33,295 bases of DNA from Muribaculaceae bacterium (lineage in GTDB: Bacteria; Bacteroidota; Bacteroidia; Bacteroidales; Muribaculaceae): assembly GCA_016281825.1 (NCBI GenBank), contig JAEEJI010000082.1, positions 1-33,295 of the forward strand. The letters are read 5' to 3'. Made by a program: the position numbers and the translations under genes. The notes under the pieces are model-generated. The model saw nothing but the letters and a program-made list of their open reading frames with translations. It had not been told where the DNA came from and searched no databases. Numbering within the stretch: position 1 is the first letter of the stretch; every line of letters begins with the position of its first letter. Positions 7,185 through 14,657 of the stretch are shown piece by piece.

Positions 7185-7218
7185 CAAAAATCGTTCACTT
7201 CGAAGTGAACGATTTTTG
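7185..7218. terminator. Perfect bidirectional terminator between convergent genes
   Basis: A 34-base perfect palindrome with arms CAAAAATCGTTCACTTC and its complement. The A-rich start and T-rich end mirror each other, so both strands give a stem ending in a U-rich run. It lies between the stops of the GYF/CD225 gene (7157) and the DUF2752 gene (7229). Confidence 0.9.
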
Positions 7219-7228
7219 CTGTTATTTT

Positions 7229-7597
7229 TCAGAAGACGTTGCGGGCGATCCACCAGAGGATGATGGCGGCGAGGAGGGTGCAGATGATGGCAGGACGGCT
7301 GATGGCGCGGTAAAAGCGTGGCCAGGAAGTGCGTTTGAGTTCGCCTACCAGATAAAGCGACACCACGGGTATGGCTACCAGCAGCGCTGCATTGTGATGC
7401 CATGCCGTGACGATGTCGCCATGCAACAAGGCATGCAGGGCTCGCTGCGAGCCACAACCCGGGCATTTGTAGCCCGTGAGCGTTAGGAAGGTGCAACGCG
7501 GGAAGAAGGCAGCCTGCTCAGGGTCGAACGTGAAGTAGACTACTGCCGCCAGCACCGCCAGCATCACCGCACAACCATATATCAACCAGCGCCGCAT
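7229..7597 (-). CDS. DUF2752 membrane protein
   Basis: 122 residues when started at ATG 7597, which overlaps the stop of the upstream TPM gene as TGATG. A longer reading adds 19 Arg-rich residues that lie inside the TPM Gly-rich tail, so it is rejected. It has one N-terminal transmembrane segment and two C-terminal ones. The DUF2752 signature is clear: LTGYKCPGCGSQRALHALLHGD with Cys45 and Cys48, then AWHHN. The CPGCG motif suggests metal or redox chemistry, but no function is established. It is last in the lemA-TPM-TPM operon. Confidence 0.87.
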   Translation of the reverse strand: MRRWLIYGCAVMLAVLAAVVYFTFDPEQAAFFPRCTFLTLTGYKCPGCGSQRALHALLHGDIVTAWHHNAALLVAIPVVSLYLVGELKRTSWPRFYRAISRPAIICTLLAAIILWWIARNVF

Positions 7598-8370
7598 CAC
7601 CACGAACCGCCTGCACCTCCGCCGCCGAACGAGCCGCCACCGAAGCCACCCCAACTACTGCCACCGCCCCAACCGCTGCTGCGGCTGCTGGATCCGAACG
7701 AGCCGCCCCAAGTGCCAGTGCTAAAGCCACCACCGCCACCACCCAAGCCGTCACATTTCGACCGAATCCACATGATGACCAAGATCATGATGATGATGGT
7801 GATTACCAATTCGGTGGTGCTCATTTCTTCATCTTCCGCTTCCATTAACTCCTCGGCATCATACTCGCCCTTGAGGACAGGCATCATCACTGCCAAAGCA
7901 TCCCACACACCCGCCTCGTAGTCGTTGTTGCGGAAGGCGGGAATGAGTTTGTTCTCGATGATGCGGCGGCACAGAGCATCAGGCAGTACGCCCTCCACGC
8001 CATAGCCCGTGGCGATAAACACCTGGCCGTTGCTGGTAGCCGTCTTGGGTTTGATGAGCAACACCACACCATTATTAAAGCGTTGGTCACCCACGCCCCA
8101 TTCCTGACCGATCTTATAGGCCATTTCCGAGGGCTCGTAGCCATCCAGGTCGTTGAGCGTGACCACACAGATCTGGTTGCTGGTGTGGTGGGCAAAGCTT
8201 TCGAGTGTATCCTCCAGCACCGCGTCATTGACCAACACATTCGCCAAGTCGTTGACCAACTTGGGCGGATTGGGGCGTTTAGGCACACCAGCCAGTGCAG
8301 CGAGGCACACCAACCACGCCATCCCCAAGGCAATCAGTCGAATACGGTCAGTCTTCATAGGATACTTCAT
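7597..8370 (-). CDS. TPM-domain protein with signal peptide and Gly-rich C-terminus (YgcG-like)
   Basis: 257 residues; an alternative ATG at 8358 gives 253. Signal sequence (about residues 10-27), then a TPM domain (about 35-165) with KLVNDLANVLVNDAVLEDTLESF, QICVVTLNDLDGYEPSEMAYKIGQEWGVG, NNGVVLLIKP and IATGYGVEGVLPDALCRRII. A membrane helix (ELVITIIIMILVIMWI) and a Gly/Ser-rich tail ending GGGGAGGSW follow. This is the YgcG-type envelope architecture, with the TPM domain outside the cytoplasmic membrane. TPM domains are linked to photosystem repair phosphatases in plants and to envelope quality control in bacteria; the substrate is unknown. Overlaps the upstream TPM gene by 23 bases. Confidence 0.92.
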   Translation of the reverse strand: MKYPMKTDRIRLIALGMAWLVCLAALAGVPKRPNPPKLVNDLANVLVNDAVLEDTLESFAHHTSNQICVVTLNDLDGYEPSEMAYKIGQEWGVGDQRFNNGVVLLIKPKTATSNGQVFIATGYGVEGVLPDALCRRIIENKLIPAFRNNDYEAGVWDALAVMMPVLKGEYDAEELMEAEDEEMSTTELVITIIIMILVIMWIRSKCDGLGGGGGGFSTGTWGGSFGSSSRSSGWGGGSSWGGFGGGSFGGGGAGGSW

Positions 8371-8785
8371 TGCTCAGTTCATTAATGTCCTCGCGGTCGG
8401 CGGGGAAGAGGTCTTTTAGTTGGTCGCCAATGAGTGCTACTGCCGCGCAGATGCCCTCGACGGGGCTATGCCGCTTCAGATGGTAGGTGAGCAACTGTAA
8501 TGCCTCGTCCCAAAAGCCTTCGGGCACTTGTCGGTTAATGCCCTCGTCACCCAAGATGGCGACTTTGCGGTCACGATAGGCGATGTAGATGAGCACAGCG
8601 TTGCGGCGCCGAGTGCGGAAAAGCCCCTTGGCGTTGAACACCGCCTCGGCCTGGGGCAATGTCTCACCCGAGCAATGTGGCGTGGCATGGACGCAAATCT
8701 CGCCCGAGGTCCGTCGTTCTGCCTCGGTGATGGCTTGGGCGATGCGCCGCTGACCTTCTAGTGGTATGAAATCTTCGAGTGGCAC
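8348..8785 (-). CDS. Second TPM-domain protein, GTG start next to a repeat
   Basis: 145 residues, no signal peptide. A TPM domain fills the protein: IAQAITEAERRTSGEICVHA, AEAVFNAKGLFRTRRRNAVLIYIAYRDRKVAILGDEGINRQVPEGFWDE, EGICAAVALIGDQLKDLFPADREDINELSNEV. Its N-terminus aligns with where homologues begin, yet no ATG is available; the best start is GTG at 8785. It is preceded at once by AATTAAAAAAG from the repeat at 8787-8872, so that repeat may have replaced the original start region. Middle gene of the LemA-TPM-TPM set, probably partnering the envelope TPM protein and LemA. Confidence 0.88.
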   Translation of the reverse strand: MPLEDFIPLEGQRRIAQAITEAERRTSGEICVHATPHCSGETLPQAEAVFNAKGLFRTRRRNAVLIYIAYRDRKVAILGDEGINRQVPEGFWDEALQLLTYHLKRHSPVEGICAAVALIGDQLKDLFPADREDINELSNEVSYED

Positions 8786-8786
8786 C

Positions 8787-8872
8787 TTTTTTAATTGAGA
8801 ATGGAGAATGGAGATCGCGCTGCGCGCTGGTAGACCATTTTATTGGTAGACCGCCTGCGGCTGGTAGAACGC
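8787..8872. repeat. Micro-palindrome repeat between lemA and the TPM gene
   Basis: The whole 87-bp gap except one base is repeat. It opens with TTTTTTAATTGAGAATGGAG, continues with palindromic cores GCGCTGCGCGC, ATTTTATT and GCCTGCGGC joined by GGTAGACC, and ends in AGAACGC directly against the lemA stop. It has the same orientation and linker as the array in aroA (2944-3102). Confidence 0.88.
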
Positions 8873-9469
8873 TTAGTCAAACGACACCTTCGGGGCCTTG
8901 TCGGCTCCGGCCTCAGCCTCGAAGTAGGGCTTTCGGTCGAAGTTGAAGATGCTAGCCAGGATGTTGGTCGGGAACGTGCGGATTTCGGTGTTGTAGCCTT
9001 TGGCCACATCGTTGAACTTCTGGCGTTCGACGGTGATGCGGTTCTCGGTGCCCTCCAGCTGCGACTGCAGCTCCAGGAAGTTCTGGTTCGCCTTCAAGTC
9101 GGGATAGTTCTCGCTCACAGCGATGAGTCGGCTCAAAGCCTGTGTGAGTTCGCCCTGGGCCTCTTGGAACTTTTTCATCTGTGCCTCGTCGAGGTTGCTG
9201 GCATCGACCTGCACAGACGTGGCTTTGGCTCGCGCCTCAATGACACCTTCGAGTGTTTCTTGCTCATGCTTGGCATAGCCTTTGACCGTTTCCACCAGGT
9301 TGGGAATCAGGTCGGCACGGCGTTGGTACACATTCTCTACCTGGGCCCAGGCGGCCTCAACGTTTTCTTGCGACTTGACGAGACTGTTGTAGGTACCCTT
9401 GACCCATCCAAACAGTGCAAAGCCGAGGACTATCGCGACGACTAATGCAATCAAACATCCTTTCTTCAT
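8873..9469 (-). CDS. lemA: LemA family protein
   Basis: 198-residue LemA protein: an N-terminal membrane anchor (LIALVVAIVLGFALFGW, about residues 6-22) followed by an extracytoplasmic four-helix coiled bundle. Signature blocks are YNSLVKSQENVEAAWAQVENVYQRRADLIPNLVETVKGYAKHE, LTQALSRLIAVSENYPDLKANQNF and LEGTENRITVERQKFNDVAKGYN. Length is normal for the family. Molecular role is poorly known; it recurs next to TPM-domain proteins, as here. First gene of the minus-strand operon lemA-TPM-TPM-DUF2752, although the repeat at 8787-8872 could uncouple the downstream genes. Confidence 0.95.
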   Translation of the reverse strand: MKKGCLIALVVAIVLGFALFGWVKGTYNSLVKSQENVEAAWAQVENVYQRRADLIPNLVETVKGYAKHEQETLEGVIEARAKATSVQVDASNLDEAQMKKFQEAQGELTQALSRLIAVSENYPDLKANQNFLELQSQLEGTENRITVERQKFNDVAKGYNTEIRTFPTNILASIFNFDRKPYFEAEAGADKAPKVSFD

Positions 9470-9512
9470 AATTTTTTCCTATTTTTTTCGTTAATATTTT
9501 TGTTTGAGCGTG

Positions 9513-9520
9513 TAAAGGTA
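9513..9520 (-). promoter_or_regulatory. Weak -7 box (TACCTTTA) for lemA
   Basis: TACCTTTA on the minus strand, one mismatch from TAnnTTTG, 43 bases upstream of the lemA ATG. It is the only candidate in the divergent gap shared with the antiporter gene. Confidence 0.4.
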
Positions 9521-9604
9521 GGCATTATCTGAAAACTGTGCAAGAATCATGCCAAAAATCAGAAAAATGACCAAATATCTTGTTTGGCATTCGGGAGAAA
9601 ATAG

Positions 9605-9612
9605 TACCTTTG
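9605..9612 (+). promoter_or_regulatory. Bacteroidota promoter (TACCTTTG) for the antiporter gene
   Basis: TACCTTTG with TTTG at 9583-9586 about 18 bases upstream as the -33 element. The predicted transcript start near 9619 supports ATG 9639 as the translation start. Confidence 0.75.
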
Positions 9613-9638
9613 CACCTTGAAATTTGGCACGACATTCT

Positions 9639-10976
9639 ATGTCATCGATTACCATAGCCATCATCATGGCTTTCTTGCTGGGCTACATGGCCATCACGCT
9701 CGAGAGCTTCACGCGCGTCAACAAGGCGGCGATTGCCTTGTTGATGTTTGTGGTGTGCTGGACCATCTTCACGTTAGATCCGGGTCAGTATCTTCCCGGT
9801 GTGGCACCCGGTGACCTGATGTCGCATGTGAGCGAACTGATGGAGCGCCACTTGGGCGAGACCGCCACCACCATCTTCTTCCTGATGGGCGCGATGGCGA
9901 TTGTCGAGGTGGTGGACCAGAACGGTGGCTTCAATTTTGTTCGCGACCCGTTGCGCACCAACAACAAGCACACGCTGTTGTGGCGACTGGCGTTCCTCAC
10001 CTTTATTCTCAGTGCCATCCTGGACAACCTTACCACGAGCATCGTAATGGTGATGCTCTTGCGCAAACTTGTATATGACCACAAGGACCGCTTAATCTAT
10101 GCCGCGTTGATTGTCATTGCCGCCAATGCTGGCGGAGCCTTCTCGCCCATTGGTGACGTGACCACCATCATGTTGTGGAATCAGGGCACAGTGAGTGCCA
10201 GTGGTGTCATTACCGAGTTGTTCATCCCGTCGCTAGTAGCTATGGTCGTTCCCGCGTTGCTCTTGCAGCGCAAGCTAAAGGGCAGTCTAGCGATGCCCGA
10301 CAGCAAGTCCGAAGTAGTTGTTGACGAACTCACGACTCATGAACGGCATATCGTGTTCTTCCTGGGCGTGGGTGGACTAATTTTCGTTCCCATTTTCCAC
10401 AGTATGACCGGGCTTCCGCCGTTTGTGGGCATTCTGCTGGCGTTGAGCTTAGTATGGCTTGCCACCGAACTGTTCTACGGAAAAAAGCGGAACCGCCACA
10501 AGGAAGGCATCAAGAAACGTGTGAGCAAGTTGCTGGGTCGCATCGACATGAGCACCATCATGTTCTTCCTGGGCATTCTGATGGCTGTTGCGTGCTTGGA
10601 GGAAACGGGTGTCCTTGACGACCTTGGCGAGTGGCTCAACGAGGTGTCAGGTGGCAACCACTACATTGTCACCGGCATGATTGGTGTCATTTCGAGTATC
10701 GTCGACAACGTGCCGCTGGTAGCAGGCTGTATGGGCATGTATCCTATCGCTCCGACGGGCGACATGGCTGTTGACGGCATCTTCTGGCAGTTGCTTGCCT
10801 ACTGCGCCGGTGTTGGCGGGTCGATGCTGATTATCGGCAGTGCAGCCGGTGTGGTGGTGATGGGATTTGAGCGCATCAGTTTCGGTTGGTACCTGAAAAA
10901 CATCACCTGGATCGCCTTCGTGGGCTACTTGGCCGGCATGTTCAGTTACTGGCTGCTGCGCTTGTTCCTCTTCTAA
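9639..10976 (+). CDS. nhaD: NhaD-type Na+/H+ antiporter (ion transporter superfamily)
   Basis: 445 residues from ATG 9639; an upstream in-frame TTG at 9624 is too near the promoter. It is a polytopic membrane protein with about 11-13 helices. NhaD/ArsB-like features are SFTRVNKAAIALLMFVVCW near the N-terminus, the first half-site AFLTFILSAILDNLTTSIVM, AANAGGAFSPIGDVTTIMLW, then in the second half IDMSTIMFFLGILMAVACLEETG, SSIVDNVPLVAGCMGMY and GVGGSMLIIGSAAGVVVMG. The paired DNLTT and DNVPL unwound-helix motifs are typical. The family exchanges Na+ (or Li+) for H+ at the cytoplasmic membrane. Monocistronic: own promoter, terminator at 11056. Confidence 0.92.
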   Translation: MSSITIAIIMAFLLGYMAITLESFTRVNKAAIALLMFVVCWTIFTLDPGQYLPGVAPGDLMSHVSELMERHLGETATTIFFLMGAMAIVEVVDQNGGFNFVRDPLRTNNKHTLLWRLAFLTFILSAILDNLTTSIVMVMLLRKLVYDHKDRLIYAALIVIAANAGGAFSPIGDVTTIMLWNQGTVSASGVITELFIPSLVAMVVPALLLQRKLKGSLAMPDSKSEVVVDELTTHERHIVFFLGVGGLIFVPIFHSMTGLPPFVGILLALSLVWLATELFYGKKRNRHKEGIKKRVSKLLGRIDMSTIMFFLGILMAVACLEETGVLDDLGEWLNEVSGGNHYIVTGMIGVISSIVDNVPLVAGCMGMYPIAPTGDMAVDGIFWQLLAYCAGVGGSMLIIGSAAGVVVMGFERISFGWYLKNITWIAFVGYLAGMFSYWLLRLFLF

Positions 10977-11055
10977 GTATACTCTCCAGCCAAAACGTTG
11001 CTTTTAGCACTCGTTAACGCTTTTCTTGTGTTAATTTTTGTAACAATTTTCAAGA

Positions 11056-11079
11056 AAAGGCCGTTTTGGTCTTTTTTTT
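11056..11079 (+). terminator. Intrinsic terminator after the antiporter gene
   Basis: A 7-bp stem, AAAGGCC with GGTCTTT (one G-U pair), loop GTTTT, merging into a run of eight T. It lies 80 bases past the stop at 10976. Confidence 0.75.
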
Positions 11080-11150
11080 CGTTTTTTACTGCCCCATCTT
11101 CTCTATTTGGAGTAATTTCGCTGCCCAAAACGAAATTAGACTAAATAGAT

Positions 11151-12620
11151 ATGAAAAAGATTTACACGTTTTTGGCATTAGCCACTATCGCCACTGCCTC
11201 TTGGGCAGGTGGCCTTCTCCACAACACGAACCAGAGTATTGCATGGCAACGCATGATGGCACGTGGTGCCACCACCGAGATTGACGGTGTGTTCACCAAC
11301 CCCGCCGGAACGGCATTCCTTGACCATGAGGGCTGGACACTGTCGCTGAATATTCAGAGCGCCTCACAGAAACGTGATGTACTCGCTACTTTCCCCTTGT
11401 TCCCTACCGAGGACCATACGCAGAAATATCATGGTACAGCCTCTGCCCCTGTCATTCCCAGTCTGTACGCTGCCTATAAGCGTGGCAAATGGGCTTACTC
11501 AGCCTTCATGGGTTTCACTGGTGGTGGTGGCAAGTGCTCGTTTACCAATGGTCTGCCTGTCTTTAATGCCAGCATCATGGCAGGTTTCTATAGCCAGACG
11601 GCTGACATGGCACAGAACCCCGTCCTGCAACCTCTGATTGCCGCTGACCCACGCGTGGCAGGTCTGTTGCCGCTCACTGCCGACAAATATGAGATCAACT
11701 CGGCAATGAAAGGCCGCCAGTACATCTACGGCCTTCAACTAGGCGCAGCTTATCAGTTCAACAAGCACTGGAGCGCATTTGCCGGATTCCGCCTGAACTA
11801 CTTCGATGGCAACTACAATGGTTTTGTCAAGGTGCAGCCCAAGCCCGAGGTGCTGCAGACAGTCCAGCAACTTGCTACTGCCTATCCAGTACTGGCACCA
11901 ACACTGAGCAGTATGGTCAACGATAAAGGTGAGATGGTGAACATTGCCCTTGACTGCAACCAGACTGGTTGGGGTATAACTCCCATCCTGGGCGTGAACT
12001 ACAAGACGGGTCCGTTGACGCTTGCTGCCAAGTATGAGTTCAAGACCAATCTCAATATCGAGAACGACACGAAGGAACTGGTTGCTGAACCAGCTGCCTT
12101 CGAAAACGCACTTGACAGTTACAAGGATGGCGTGAACACGCCCAACGACCTGCCCAGCGTGCTCTATGTTGCCGCCAGTTATGAGATTATCCCCGACAAG
12201 CTGCGTGCCGCCGTCGAATACCACTACTATGATGACAAGCATGCCGAGATGGCCGGCGACAAGCAGAAGGCGCTGCGTCATGGCACTCATGAGGTACTAA
12301 CCGGACTGGAGTGGGACATCAACAAGATGTTTACCATCAGTGGTGGTTTCCAGAATACTGACTACGGACTGAGCGACGGCTTCCAGACGCACACCGCATT
12401 CTCGTGCGACAGCTACTCACTGGGCTTCGGTGGCGCTATCAACGTGACCGAGAAGATCCGCATCAATCTGGGTTATTTCTGGACCACATATAAGGACTAC
12501 ACCAAGAATATGCCCGCCGAGGAAGGCGGTTACATGGGCATCGGTTCCAGCCTGCCCGGCAAGGACGTATACAGCCGTACCAACAAGGTATTTGGTATCG
12601 GCGTCGATTTCAAGTTCTAA
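11151..12620 (+). CDS. OmpP1/FadL/TodX-family outer membrane protein
   Basis: 489 residues with a signal peptide (MKKIYTFLALATIATASWA). The mature N-terminus GGLLHNTNQSIAWQRMMARGATTEIDGVFTNPAGTAFL is the FadL/OmpP1 hatch-domain signature. Alternating amphipathic strands follow (YIYGLQLGAAYQFNKHWSAFAGFRLNYF, LTLAAKYEFKTNL, LRAAVEYHYYDDK, FTISGGFQNTDYG), and it ends in aromatic GVDFKF, as expected for a beta-barrel. FadL-type channels move long-chain fatty acids or other hydrophobic compounds across the outer membrane; the ligand is unknown here. No clear TAnnTTTG promoter precedes it. An inverted-repeat element begins two bases past its stop codon. Confidence 0.9.
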   Translation: MKKIYTFLALATIATASWAGGLLHNTNQSIAWQRMMARGATTEIDGVFTNPAGTAFLDHEGWTLSLNIQSASQKRDVLATFPLFPTEDHTQKYHGTASAPVIPSLYAAYKRGKWAYSAFMGFTGGGGKCSFTNGLPVFNASIMAGFYSQTADMAQNPVLQPLIAADPRVAGLLPLTADKYEINSAMKGRQYIYGLQLGAAYQFNKHWSAFAGFRLNYFDGNYNGFVKVQPKPEVLQTVQQLATAYPVLAPTLSSMVNDKGEMVNIALDCNQTGWGITPILGVNYKTGPLTLAAKYEFKTNLNIENDTKELVAEPAAFENALDSYKDGVNTPNDLPSVLYVAASYEIIPDKLRAAVEYHYYDDKHAEMAGDKQKALRHGTHEVLTGLEWDINKMFTISGGFQNTDYGLSDGFQTHTAFSCDSYSLGFGGAINVTEKIRINLGYFWTTYKDYTKNMPAEEGGYMGIGSSLPGKDVYSRTNKVFGIGVDFKF

Positions 12621-12622
12621 GC

Positions 12623-12823
12623 AACGTGAGTTCGATGAAAATAAAGTGCTGATACACAGCTGCTCCCCTAAGTTAGGGGAGCTGTCACGAAGTGACTGAG
12701 GAGTGTGTGATACTACCAGGCTGTTTGACACACGCCCCCGCCGCTTCGCGGCACCCCCTCTAACTTAGAGGGGGAGTTGCTAACGCACTGATTTACTGGT
12801 GATAATTTCGTCGAACTCTCGTT
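12623..12823. repeat. 201-bp MITE-like inverted-repeat element
   Basis: The two halves are inverted homologues over almost the full length. Outer ends AACGTGAGTTCGATGAAA and AACGAGAGTTCGACGAAA (right end read on the minus strand) differ at two of 18 positions. Inside, each half has a CTCCCC..TAAGTTAG..GGGG hairpin followed by a second hairpin (GTCACGAAGTGAC on the left, GCCGCGAAGCGGC on the right) and a G-rich ..GTGTGTSA tract facing the centre. No transposase is encoded. It could be a non-autonomous element or a REP-like structure. Confidence 0.7.
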
Positions 12824-12847
12824 AAGCAAGACGCTAGAAACATGATA

Positions 12848-12890
12848 AAAGCAACCCGCCTGGCTGTATGCTGCTAGGCGGGTTGCTTGT
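12848..12890. terminator. Hairpin terminator between convergent genes
   Basis: AAGCAACCCGCCT pairs with AGGCGGGTTGCTT over 13 bp, with further pairing in the loop. It lies 12 bases past the DUF4112 stop on the minus strand, where it is followed by TTTTAT. It may also serve the plus strand. Confidence 0.8.
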
Positions 12891-12901
12891 GTTTTGTGAG
12901 G

Positions 12902-13414
12902 CTAGAACAGTGAGATCAGGTATTTGCCGAAACTGATCATCAGCCAAATCATCAGGCCGATGAGGGCAAGCAGAACCACGAGGACGGCAGCTGCTTGCCA
13001 GGCACGCTGGTTCACTCGCTTGATAACGGCCTCATCGCCGTCGACAAATCCTCGCACCATTGCCATGTTGCGCGTGTTGGAGCGATAAAACACATCGATG
13101 ATATCGCCCACAAAGAAGGGAATTAAGCCCAGCAAGATGTCACGCAGGGCATTGTTAATCACGGCAAGCGTCAACGGCACACTCTTGATGACCCGCGCCG
13201 AGAAGTAGACAAAAGGTGCTGCGCACAACAAGGCTGCAGCATCGCCCCAGCCAGGGATGAAACCGATGATGGCGTCAAGGTAATAGCGGTCCATGTAGCG
13301 CTCCAGCCACTCCATGGCACGATACACCTTGCTGTCGTTCAGCCGTTGTCGCTGCTGGTCGCGTTTTTCGAGTTTGCTTAGGCTCAGTTGCTTGTCCTTT
13401 TGTCCTGATGACAT
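12902..13414 (-). CDS. DUF4112 membrane protein
   Basis: 170 residues. A charged N-terminus (about 1-40) is followed by the DUF4112 core: LERYMDRYYLDAIIGFIPGWGDAAALLCAAPFVYFSARVIK, LAVINNALRDILLGLIPFFVGDIIDVFYRSNTRNMAMV. A C-terminal transmembrane helix (AAAVLVVLLALIGLMIWLMI) ends the protein. The family is integral to the membrane and of unknown function. It starts 4 bases after the stop of the secreted-protein gene upstream, so the two are probably co-transcribed. Confidence 0.88.
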   Translation of the reverse strand: MSSGQKDKQLSLSKLEKRDQQRQRLNDSKVYRAMEWLERYMDRYYLDAIIGFIPGWGDAAALLCAAPFVYFSARVIKSVPLTLAVINNALRDILLGLIPFFVGDIIDVFYRSNTRNMAMVRGFVDGDEAVIKRVNQRAWQAAAVLVVLLALIGLMIWLMISFGKYLISLF

Positions 13415-13418
13415 TGCG

Positions 13419-14393
13419 TTAGTTGCTGTAGGTGCGGGTGAGGGTCATGACGGGGGTTCCGTCCTGGATGATTGTGCAGCGGGTGATGCGCCCCTTCATG
13501 TCGATTTCGTAGTCGAACCTGCGCTCACCACCCGGAATCTCGCGATCCACCTCGTTGATGCCGATGAGGTACTTCTTGAACGTGGCGCTGTCGTAGTCGT
13601 AGAGATAACGCAGTGCCTTGCCGCCGGTCTCTTCGCGGATGATGTAGCCATCATTGTAGACCAACGTGCGGCGACTTGACCCATCGGTGACCACAACCTT
13701 CGCGATGGCACCGTTGTCATTGTAGGTCAGCACCCACTTCTGTCCGTTATGGCTCGAGAGGATTTCAAGTTTGTCGTTGTCATCATAAAATACCTCAAAC
13801 TCGCTCTCCGCGCCGTTGCGCGTCATCGTTTTCAAGGCATAGCCATGCAGGTTGTCGTAACTGTAAGTGTAGGTCGTCACCGTCGGTTTGGCGCGCGTGC
13901 CCATGATGGACGACTTGACCAATAGGCCCTTGTCATCGAAGATAAAGTAGCAGTCTCTCGGCTTGCTGCCGTCAGCAAAGGCGATGTGCTCGTCAACCCG
14001 CCCCGTGCAGCCGTTGAAGCCCACATCCATGTGCTCAAAGCGATAGCTGTGGGTGGGGTTGTTCACCAAGTTGGCATAGAAAGTGCGGATGCGCGGCTCC
14101 TGCGCAGAGTTCTCGTCGATATACTCGGTGAGCTGCACCAGGGTAGTCTTCTCGTTACAGTACTTGCGCACAATGGCTGCGTCGCGCAGTTTGCGAGCCT
14201 GCTCGACGTAGTAGGACTCGGGGTAGTTGTTGAGGAATATCTCCCAGGCGTCAACGGTGTTTAGACTGCGCGCCGTGTTGTATGCCTCGCGCTCAATGAA
14301 GCGCTGCTCTTTGAGTTCCTCGTCGGTCTGCTGCGCCGTGGCGGCCAATACCATCGTGGCAACGGCGAGCAGCAATAATGCTATCTTTTTCAT
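13419..14393 (-). CDS. Secreted protein of unknown function with YD/RHS-like strands
   Basis: 324 residues. Signal peptide MKKIALLLLAVATMVLAATAQ. A helical segment (about 25-85: YNTARSLNTVDAWEIFLNNYPESYYVEQARKLRDAA) resembles a single TPR/outer-membrane-lipoprotein-like helix pair. The rest is rich in short beta strands with Tyr and Asp (YTYSYDNLHGYALKTM, FEVFYDDNDKLEILSSHNG, LVYNDGYIIREETGG, LRYLYDYDSATF), like degenerate YD repeats. No catalytic motif was recognised. Promoter at 14420; DUF4112 follows 4 bases downstream. Periplasmic or surface location is likely. Confidence 0.75.
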   Translation of the reverse strand: MKKIALLLLAVATMVLAATAQQTDEELKEQRFIEREAYNTARSLNTVDAWEIFLNNYPESYYVEQARKLRDAAIVRKYCNEKTTLVQLTEYIDENSAQEPRIRTFYANLVNNPTHSYRFEHMDVGFNGCTGRVDEHIAFADGSKPRDCYFIFDDKGLLVKSSIMGTRAKPTVTTYTYSYDNLHGYALKTMTRNGAESEFEVFYDDNDKLEILSSHNGQKWVLTYNDNGAIAKVVVTDGSSRRTLVYNDGYIIREETGGKALRYLYDYDSATFKKYLIGINEVDREIPGGERRFDYEIDMKGRITRCTIIQDGTPVMTLTRTYSN

Positions 14394-14419
14394 TTCAGTT
14401 GTGTGTTTGTTTCAATCGG

Positions 14420-14427
14420 CAAAGGTA
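14420..14427 (-). promoter_or_regulatory. Bacteroidota -7 box (TACCTTTG) for the secreted-protein gene
   Basis: TACCTTTG on the minus strand 26 bases upstream of the ATG at 14393. The region that should carry the -33 element is made of the AATTGAGAATTGAAAATTG repeat (about 14438-14500), so the promoter abuts repeat DNA. Confidence 0.65.
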
Positions 14428-14474
14428 ATATATTTTATTGAGAATTGAAAATTGAGAATTGAAAATTGAGAATG

Positions 14475-14617
14475 GAGAATGGAGAATTGAGAATTAAGAA
14501 TTGAGTCCTTCCCTTGAACAAGAAACTGCGCCAATACATCATTGAAAAGTAAGATTGTTTTAGGCTTGTTTCATTAATGCCATGGAATGTTTTTTTTCAA
14601 AACGAACACCAGGAGGC
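14475..14617. repeat. Direct repeat copy 1 (143 bp) flanking the restriction-modification genes
   Basis: Matches 17999-18141 in the same orientation with five differences in 143 positions; the first 93 bases are identical. It starts in the GAGAATGGAGAATTGAGAAT tract and ends at CACCAGGAGGC, which here forms the left arm of the terminator hairpin. The two copies bracket the restriction-modification operon with a 3,524-bp offset. Confidence 0.95.
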
Positions 14618-14646
14618 CGGATGCGAATCCAGCCTCCTGTTTTTTA
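14609..14646. terminator. Hairpin at the 3' end of the methyltransferase gene
   Basis: CAGGAGGC and GCCTCCTG pair across a short internal region that can pair further (GGATGCGAATCC). On the plus strand it runs into TTTTTT. It is 12 bases past the methyltransferase stop on the minus strand. The left arm belongs to the direct repeat and the right arm does not. Confidence 0.65.
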
Positions 14647-14657
14647 ATTGAAATATT

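Noticed and set aside
8787-8793. AAAAAAG (minus strand) as a programmed frameshift site at 8787 and 28748
   Set aside because: No coding frame runs into it from upstream; the reading frames begin immediately after it.
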